Source: an uncultured Oscillospiraceae bacterium (lineage in GTDB: Bacteria; Bacillota; Clostridia; Oscillospirales; Acutalibacteraceae). From it: a DNA stretch of 64,000 bases. The notes under the pieces were generated by a model. It searched no databases and was not told the origin of the DNA. It was given only the letters and a program-made list of their open reading frames with translations. Shown in pieces: positions 60,167 to 64,000 of this stretch. The stretch spans positions 7,749 to 71,748 of the forward strand of contig URED01000003.1 in NCBI GenBank assembly GCA_900546785.1, in the 5' to 3' direction. Position numbers and translations under genes: made by a program. Positions within the stretch are counted from its first letter, which is position 1. Each line of letters begins with the position of its first letter.

Positions 60167-60760
60167 TTAAATATCTTTCAATCTATGATTAAAAAATCTT
60201 CCTAAAATCACAAGAAGTGTTTCTAAAACAAAAGCGCACACAATAGGAACGTACATATAATTTATTTTGAATTGCATCAAAATAAAATTTATTAGCAAAA
60301 ACGCAAGACTCAAGCAGCCAATTATTTTTTTGAATTTTCTTCTTTCTCGAAAATCAAGTGGCTTTTGAGGGGTATCTGCCGGTGAACAAAGAGTTAATAA
60401 AAGGGCACTGACAATATAAAGAATTAGAAAGTATTTGTAATCTATATTAGGATTAGAAAAAAAATACTTTATAACAACGATACTGGAAAACAGAAGTAAT
60501 AATGTGATAATTTGACAATGCAATTCTGTTTTCGCGTGCAATCCCCCAGCAAATCTTCTTATAGTAAAAAAAACAGCAAAGAAAACAAGACTTGGCATAA
60601 TGATCTTAAACAAAATACCAAGCAATAGTGTAAAAATTAATAATTCCAAAGAAGATAAAACTACGAATAGACCGTAACGATATAACTCAAAATCATCTTC
60701 AGAGATTATTTTTTTTGATACCCATTTTCGGGCAAGGATTTCGGAGATATGCCCTATCAT
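60167..60760 (-). CDS. agrB: AgrB-like peptide-processing membrane protease
   Basis: 197 residues with six hydrophobic segments. The catalytic pair is visible in FAGGLHAKTELHC: His75 and Cys82, the same spacing as His77/Cys84 of S. aureus AgrB. It cuts the C-terminal tail of AgrD and closes the ring of the autoinducing peptide. The RRFAGG motif is also conserved. It overlaps agrD by four bases (ATGA), and is followed without a gap by an XRE regulator gene. Confidence 0.92.
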   Translation of the reverse strand: MIGHISEILARKWVSKKIISEDDFELYRYGLFVVLSSLELLIFTLLLGILFKIIMPSLVFFAVFFTIRRFAGGLHAKTELHCQIITLLLLFSSIVVIKYFFSNPNIDYKYFLILYIVSALLLTLCSPADTPQKPLDFRERRKFKKIIGCLSLAFLLINFILMQFKINYMYVPIVCAFVLETLLVILGRFFNHRLKDI

Positions 60761-60891
60761 TTTTTTGTTTTGAATGAATTAAGCTTTGCAGGAATCTTAG
60801 GTTGATATATAACAAATGTACTTGTTGAATTTGCATCAACCTTCAAAGAATAATTAATGAAATTTATTATTTTTCTCATATTTTTGTTCAT
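60757..60891 (-). CDS. agrD: AgrD-type autoinducing peptide precursor with Ser instead of Cys
   Basis: 44 residues from ATG 60891 with GGAGG nine bases upstream. N-terminal amphipathic helix MNKNMRKIINFINYSLKV, a core ANSTSTFVI, then the AgrD recognition motif YQPKIPAKL and a basic tail. In clostridial AgrD the residue five positions before YQPK is cysteine, which forms a thiolactone. Here the serine of STFVI-YQPK stands there, and there is no cysteine in the peptide at all. A lactone ring (ester bond) of five residues is therefore predicted. Stop overlaps the agrB start. Confidence 0.85.
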   Translation of the reverse strand: MNKNMRKIINFINYSLKVDANSTSTFVIYQPKIPAKLNSFKTKK

Positions 60892-60928
60892 AATTCATTT
60901 CCTCCTTTTTCAATTATAATAAATACAT

Positions 60929-61060
60929 TTGATACTAATATCAACCGTTCTTTGTAGTTTCTTAATTTAAAATTCCATAGTATATAATATTCCAAGCAAA
61001 ACTATGAAATGTATAATTTATTTTGCCATATGACAAGTAACAATATGCAATCCATAGTAC
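60929..61060. promoter_or_regulatory. Divergent control region of agrD and the XRE gene
   Basis: The palindrome TTGATACTAATATCAA (60929-60944) lies about 40 bases before agrD, near a TATAAT (60914-60919, minus strand). CCATAGT occurs at 60975-60981, inverted at 61001-61007 (ACTATGA) and again at 61052-61058. ACCATTTGGT (61059-61068) is another small palindrome close to the XRE start. TGTAGTTTC at 60953-60961 matches the direct repeats at 63580 and 63602. Binding proteins are not known. Confidence 0.5.
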
Positions 61061-61112
61061 CATTTGGTGTACGAATTCGATAAGTAATGGTATTATTATT
61101 TAGGTGGTTGAA

Positions 61113-61451
61113 ATGATATATGGTTCTGAAATAATTGCAAAACGAATTAAGCGCTACCGCGAAAAAAATAATTTAACGCAGGAAAAATTAGGCGAAATAG
61201 TCGGACTAACCAGAAATGAGATTTCCAATTTGGAATGCAACAAAAATAATCTTTCATATAAAACTCTCTGTGATTTGTGTGACGCCTTAGATATTTGCCC
61301 TTGTGAATTAATGTGTGGTGCTGATCACAAAACAATCGATGATAACTTAATAAGTCTTATAAAACACTTTGATGAAGAAGATAAATATATCATTCACCAA
61401 ATGTTAATTACATATAAAGCACTGAAAGATGATTTGAAAAAGTCAAAATAA
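61113..61451 (+). CDS. XRE-family transcriptional regulator
   Basis: 112 residues from the ATG at 61113, with AGGTGG five bases before; a GTG three codons upstream is less likely. A Cro/CI-type helix-turn-helix fills about residues 5-65 (IKRYREKNNLTQEKLGEIVGLTRNEISNLE in parts, ending CELMCGA), followed by a helical tail rich in Lys/Asp. Divergent from agrD across 220 bases containing several palindromes, so it probably represses one or both directions. A strong terminator follows. Confidence 0.85.
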   Translation: MIYGSEIIAKRIKRYREKNNLTQEKLGEIVGLTRNEISNLECNKNNLSYKTLCDLCDALDICPCELMCGADHKTIDDNLISLIKHFDEEDKYIIHQMLITYKALKDDLKKSK

Positions 61452-61463
61452 TGTGTTATATTA

Positions 61464-61490
61464 GGTTCGGGTCTTCCCGAACTTTTTTAT
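61464..61490 (+). terminator. Intrinsic terminator after the XRE gene
   Basis: GTTCGGG (61465-61471), loop TCTT, CCCGAAC (61476-61482), then six T. It lies only 28 bases before the response-regulator ATG, so it may set the level of readthrough into the two-component genes. Confidence 0.9.
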
Positions 61491-61517
61491 TTTAAACGAT
61501 GGTTTTGAGGGGTACAT

Positions 61518-62225
61518 ATGGTTATAAACGCTTTGATTTGTGATGACGATCAAAAATGTGTGGATCAGATCTCAGAATATCTTGACCACTACTGCTATGA
61601 CCATAGTTTATCGTATTCGGTCAAATCCTTTACCGATGGAATGCAGGCAATTCATTCAGAAGCGGTGTATAATATCGCTTTTCTTGATATAGAGATCGGA
61701 AATGTATCAGGGCTTGATATAGCGAAAGCACTTAAAGAAAAAAATAAAAATATCATTATATTTTTCGTTACGGAATATGAAAAGTATATTGATGATGCTA
61801 TGGATCTTTTCGCATTAAGATTTATTAAAAAACCTGTTACCGAAAACAGAATTTATAAAGGGCTTGATAAGGCAATAGATCTTATCAACGAGGACGAGAT
61901 CAGTTTTTATCTGAAAGATTCAAATAAGATAAAAAATATTAAATCAAAAGACATTATTTATGTTGAAACAGGTAATCACAAAACAATGGTCTTTACAAAT
62001 TCCGGCTGTTATGAATCGGCGCAGTTGCTTGATTATTGGGAAAAGCAATTAACGAATATCTGCTTTGCCCGGCCGCATAAAAGCTTTATTGTGAATATGG
62101 AGTATATTGATGAATATAAAAGGAATGAAGTAAAGCTGAAAAACGGCAAGATCGTTCCCGTTGCCTATAAAAGGCAGACGGAATTTCGCAATATCTTTTG
62201 GAATTATCTTAAAAGGAGAAAATAA
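61518..62225 (+). CDS. AgrA-like response regulator (LytTR)
   Basis: 235 residues. Receiver domain 1-125: acidic pair ICDDD, phospho-acceptor Asp57 (AFLDIEIG), Thr85 (FFVTEYEKY) and Lys104/105 (RFIKKP). LytTR DNA-binding domain about 135-232 with DIIYVETGNHKTMVFT and ARPHKSFIVNMEYI. LytTR regulators bind paired 9-base direct repeats about two helical turns apart; such repeats lie at 63580-63610. It overlaps the kinase start by one base (TAATG) and follows a terminator at 61464-61490. Confidence 0.92.
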   Translation: MVINALICDDDQKCVDQISEYLDHYCYDHSLSYSVKSFTDGMQAIHSEAVYNIAFLDIEIGNVSGLDIAKALKEKNKNIIIFFVTEYEKYIDDAMDLFALRFIKKPVTENRIYKGLDKAIDLINEDEISFYLKDSNKIKNIKSKDIIYVETGNHKTMVFTNSGCYESAQLLDYWEKQLTNICFARPHKSFIVNMEYIDEYKRNEVKLKNGKIVPVAYKRQTEFRNIFWNYLKRRK

Positions 62226-63514
62226 TGGTATCCGTTGCACTGAATATTTGTTTGCAGATCGTTGAGGCGCTGATAGCATTTCATTTTTACGAAAGTATCT
62301 CTCATTTAACAAAACATAAATTTAAAAGGTTTGCTTTGGTGCTCGGCGGATATTTGGCAATGTGCCTGCTCAATCTGCTGTTTGATTATAACGCAATAAT
62401 TAATGCCGCAGCGCTGCTGATCTTTCATTTTATATTCACTTTTGTTGTTTATAAAAGAAAGATCGGTTATTCTTTGCTTTTGTCCGTCTTATTCACATGC
62501 CTTGTAGGTATTTCGGAAATAAGTGTTTTAAATATTATCTCAATATTTACAAAAAGCAGCATTCAGGTATTTATGAATGACCCGTTCATATATCTGCTTG
62601 CCATTTTGTTCAGCAAATCCATTCTTTTCTTTGTGATCCGATTGATTATAAGTTTTGCAGATAAAATCAGAACGAATGAAAAAACAAGTTTTATTTTTCT
62701 TATCTATCCGGCGTCGCTGCTTATAGTAATTGTTGATTTTATCATGATTTCATATAAATATAATCTTGATAACAACAGCAAGATCATTTTAACGGTTTCA
62801 GGCATAGTAATGACTGCGGCAGTGATTATTACCTGTATTTTTCGGCAGCAGTTATCACAAAAAGAAGAAGAGATCATTGAACTGAAATCCATAAAACAAA
62901 AACAGGAGATAGAAAATACATATTTTGACCTGCTTGAGCACCAAAACGAAGAATTGCAGATCTTTATTCATGATATGAAAAAGCATCTGAATAATATATA
63001 TTCTCTTGCGCCTGAGTCGAAAGAAGTAAGAGAATATGTTTCAAACCTTGCAAAGGATATAAGCAACAGCAACAGAATAGGAAAAACAAAAAATAAACTG
63101 CTGGACATCATCACGGATAAATATGATTATATCTCTAAAAAATCCGGCATCGAGTTTGAAAAAGATATTCATTATTCTCAATTACAATTCATTGCAGACA
63201 GCGATCTGACATCTATTTTCAATAATCTGCTGGATAATGCAATAGAGAGCGCACAAAACTCTAAAGATAAAAAAATAAGTTTATCCATAAATTCGATTGG
63301 AAATCTCTTAACGGTTGAATTGTCCAATTCGTGTGATACCCCGCCTAAAACTAAGAACAAAACGCTGATCTCAACAAAAAGTGAACAGGGTCTGCATGGA
63401 TATGGATTCAAAAGCGTAAAAAGAGCAGTTAAAAAATATAGCGGCGACCTTGAGTGGGAGTATGATGATACGAATAAGCTTTTTAAAATATCTATTATAT
63501 TTCCTATCGCATAA
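62225..63514 (+). CDS. AgrC-like sensor histidine kinase
   Basis: 429 residues. Six to seven hydrophobic segments in the first 210 residues form the peptide sensor; a coiled linker (about 210-240) follows. The dimerisation helix has His249 (FIHDMKKHLNNI), and the GHKL ATPase domain carries the N box NNLLDNAIESAQ and the G box HGYGFKSVKRAVKKY. This HPK10-type layout is that of AgrC, receptor for cyclic peptides. Cognate regulator is the preceding gene; the likely ligand comes from agrDB. A terminator follows at 63538-63570. Confidence 0.92.
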   Translation: MVSVALNICLQIVEALIAFHFYESISHLTKHKFKRFALVLGGYLAMCLLNLLFDYNAIINAAALLIFHFIFTFVVYKRKIGYSLLLSVLFTCLVGISEISVLNIISIFTKSSIQVFMNDPFIYLLAILFSKSILFFVIRLIISFADKIRTNEKTSFIFLIYPASLLIVIVDFIMISYKYNLDNNSKIILTVSGIVMTAAVIITCIFRQQLSQKEEEIIELKSIKQKQEIENTYFDLLEHQNEELQIFIHDMKKHLNNIYSLAPESKEVREYVSNLAKDISNSNRIGKTKNKLLDIITDKYDYISKKSGIEFEKDIHYSQLQFIADSDLTSIFNNLLDNAIESAQNSKDKKISLSINSIGNLLTVELSNSCDTPPKTKNKTLISTKSEQGLHGYGFKSVKRAVKKYSGDLEWEYDDTNKLFKISIIFPIA

Positions 63515-63537
63515 AATTGAATAAGCGGTTAAAAAGT

Positions 63538-63570
63538 AAGCGCACGGATGATCCGTGCACTTATTTTTTT
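63538..63570 (+). terminator. Intrinsic terminator after the kinase gene
   Basis: AAGCGCACGGAT/ATCCGTGCACTT stem (63538-63549, 63551-63562, one mismatch) followed by seven T. Confidence 0.9.
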
Positions 63571-63579
63571 ACCAATTTT

Positions 63580-63610
63580 ATGTAGTTTGGAAGAAAAAGT
63601 GATGTAGTTT
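63580..63610 (+). promoter_or_regulatory. Paired direct repeats, probable LytTR operator
   Basis: ATGTAGTTT at 63580-63588 and 63602-63610, starting 22 bases apart and followed by G/CG. Spacing and GTT core fit LytTR-regulated promoters. A -10-like TATATT (63625-63630) lies 15 bases further on, ahead of the secreted-protein gene at 63778. Confidence 0.65.
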
Positions 63611-63691
63611 CGCTATTCGATTGCTATATTTATATAAGAAGTTTTAATATAAATATGACAATGCAATAAGATAATGATGTTAAAGGAGGAA

Positions 63692-63736
63692 ATGAAAAAA
63701 TATTTTTTAATTTTAAACAGTGTTAACTGTGATTGA
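63692..63736 (+). CDS. Possible 14-codon leader peptide
   Basis: AAAGGAGG followed after two bases by ATG and a 14-codon frame, MKKYFLILNSVNCD, ending 41 bases before the secreted-protein ATG. The short spacing to the ribosome site makes translation uncertain. It could be a leader or a remnant of a signal sequence. Confidence 0.3.
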   Translation: MKKYFLILNSVNCD

Positions 63737-63777
63737 TAACAAAGACTAAATGCTTTTACAGCAAAGGAGGTAATTAA

Positions 63778-64000
63778 ATGAAACCAAAACATAGTATATG
63801 GTTTAAATCATTAGCAGCTTTTTTGGCATTCATTATCGTAATACAGGTACTGCCGTTATCTGCGTTAGCTGAAAATGTTACTCAGTCTTCAGCCAGCGAT
63901 ATTTCTAACGAACAAAATATGGAAGTTGTCGGGGAAGTTGTTGATAAAAGAACAGAGTATCAGAAGACCTATGAATTGTCAGACGGTACATATTATGAAA
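63778..64000 (+). CDS. Secreted protein, start only (Rhs/WapA-like N-terminus)
   Basis: Only 74 codons lie within the window. AAAGGAGG is seven bases before the ATG. A signal peptide is clear: basic MKPKHSIWFK, hydrophobic core to about residue 29, cleavage near LSALA-E. The mature part has VVGEVVDKRTEYQKTYELSDGTYYE, split here as GEVVDKRTEYQKTY and LSDGT, a pattern seen at the start of large secreted Rhs/wall-associated repeat proteins of Firmicutes (KR-E---H/Y-LSDGT). The family call is tentative because the repeats would lie beyond the edge. The upstream LytTR-type repeats suggest control by the adjacent agr system. Confidence 0.6.
   Translation, partial: MKPKHSIWFKSLAAFLAFIIVIQVLPLSALAENVTQSSASDISNEQNMEVVGEVVDKRTEYQKTYELSDGTYYE

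Overview
The window looks like chromosome of a spore-forming, Gram-positive anaerobe of the class Clostridia, most likely an Oscillospirales/Ruminococcaceae-type gut bacterium. The signs are: sporulation genes (spoIVB, spoVB/yabM, yabP, yabQ), two replicative polymerases (DnaE and PolC), the hprK-murB-rapZ-whiA set, a Gram-positive type LexA box, and a secreted leucine-rich-repeat protein ending in a dockerin-like repeat. Species assignment is inference; no rRNA or tRNA gene was seen.

Positions 1-55,080 are mostly conserved backbone, nearly all on the minus strand. From left to right: spoIVB (cut by the window edge), pfkA, dnaE, a GH31 glycosidase, whiA-rapZ-murB-ROK kinase-hprK (carbon control and envelope), then a plus-strand GT4 glycosyltransferase, nrdR with two NrdR-like boxes, an EamA transporter, and an aminotransferase. 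dinB follows with a consensus promoter and LexA box, then an HprK-like P-loop protein with a tiny membrane protein, feoAB, an rRNA methyltransferase, an apparently orphan class I fumarase alpha subunit, and the spoVB-mazG-hup-rqcP-yabP-yabQ-ftsB block.

A very long minus-strand gene train runs from 42,046 to 29,103: hisZ-hisG (one fused gene), hisD, a lipoprotein metallo-beta-lactamase and DUF3006 pair, hisB, hisA, hisI, hisE, recJ, relA, dtd, an MBL hydrolase and hemZ. It joins histidine synthesis to stringent response and repair genes. hisC, hisH and hisF are not in it. Upstream is the classic pyrH-frr-uppS-cdsA-dxr-rseP-ispG-polC cluster. Its PolC appears to lack the 3'-5' exonuclease domain normally inserted in the PHP domain.

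At about 55,200-55,830 there is a broken alpha/beta hydrolase gene. From about 56,040 to the end of the window the DNA is visibly A+T richer and is one end of an integrative (probably conjugative, Tn916-like) element: repeat-rich end, tyrosine integrase, excisionase, solitary MazF/PemK toxin, sigma-70 region 4 protein and zinc-ribbon peptide. Its cargo is an agr-type peptide signalling system: agrD-agrB-XRE regulator on the minus strand, and an XRE regulator, an AgrA-like LytTR regulator and an AgrC-like kinase on the plus strand. The AgrD peptide has serine where cysteine is usual, predicting a lactone ring. Two 9-bp direct repeats 22 bp apart, typical of LytTR operators, lie just ahead of the last gene, which encodes a secreted protein with an Rhs/WapA-like beginning. 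The most interesting system in the window is therefore this mobile quorum-sensing module and its likely secreted target.
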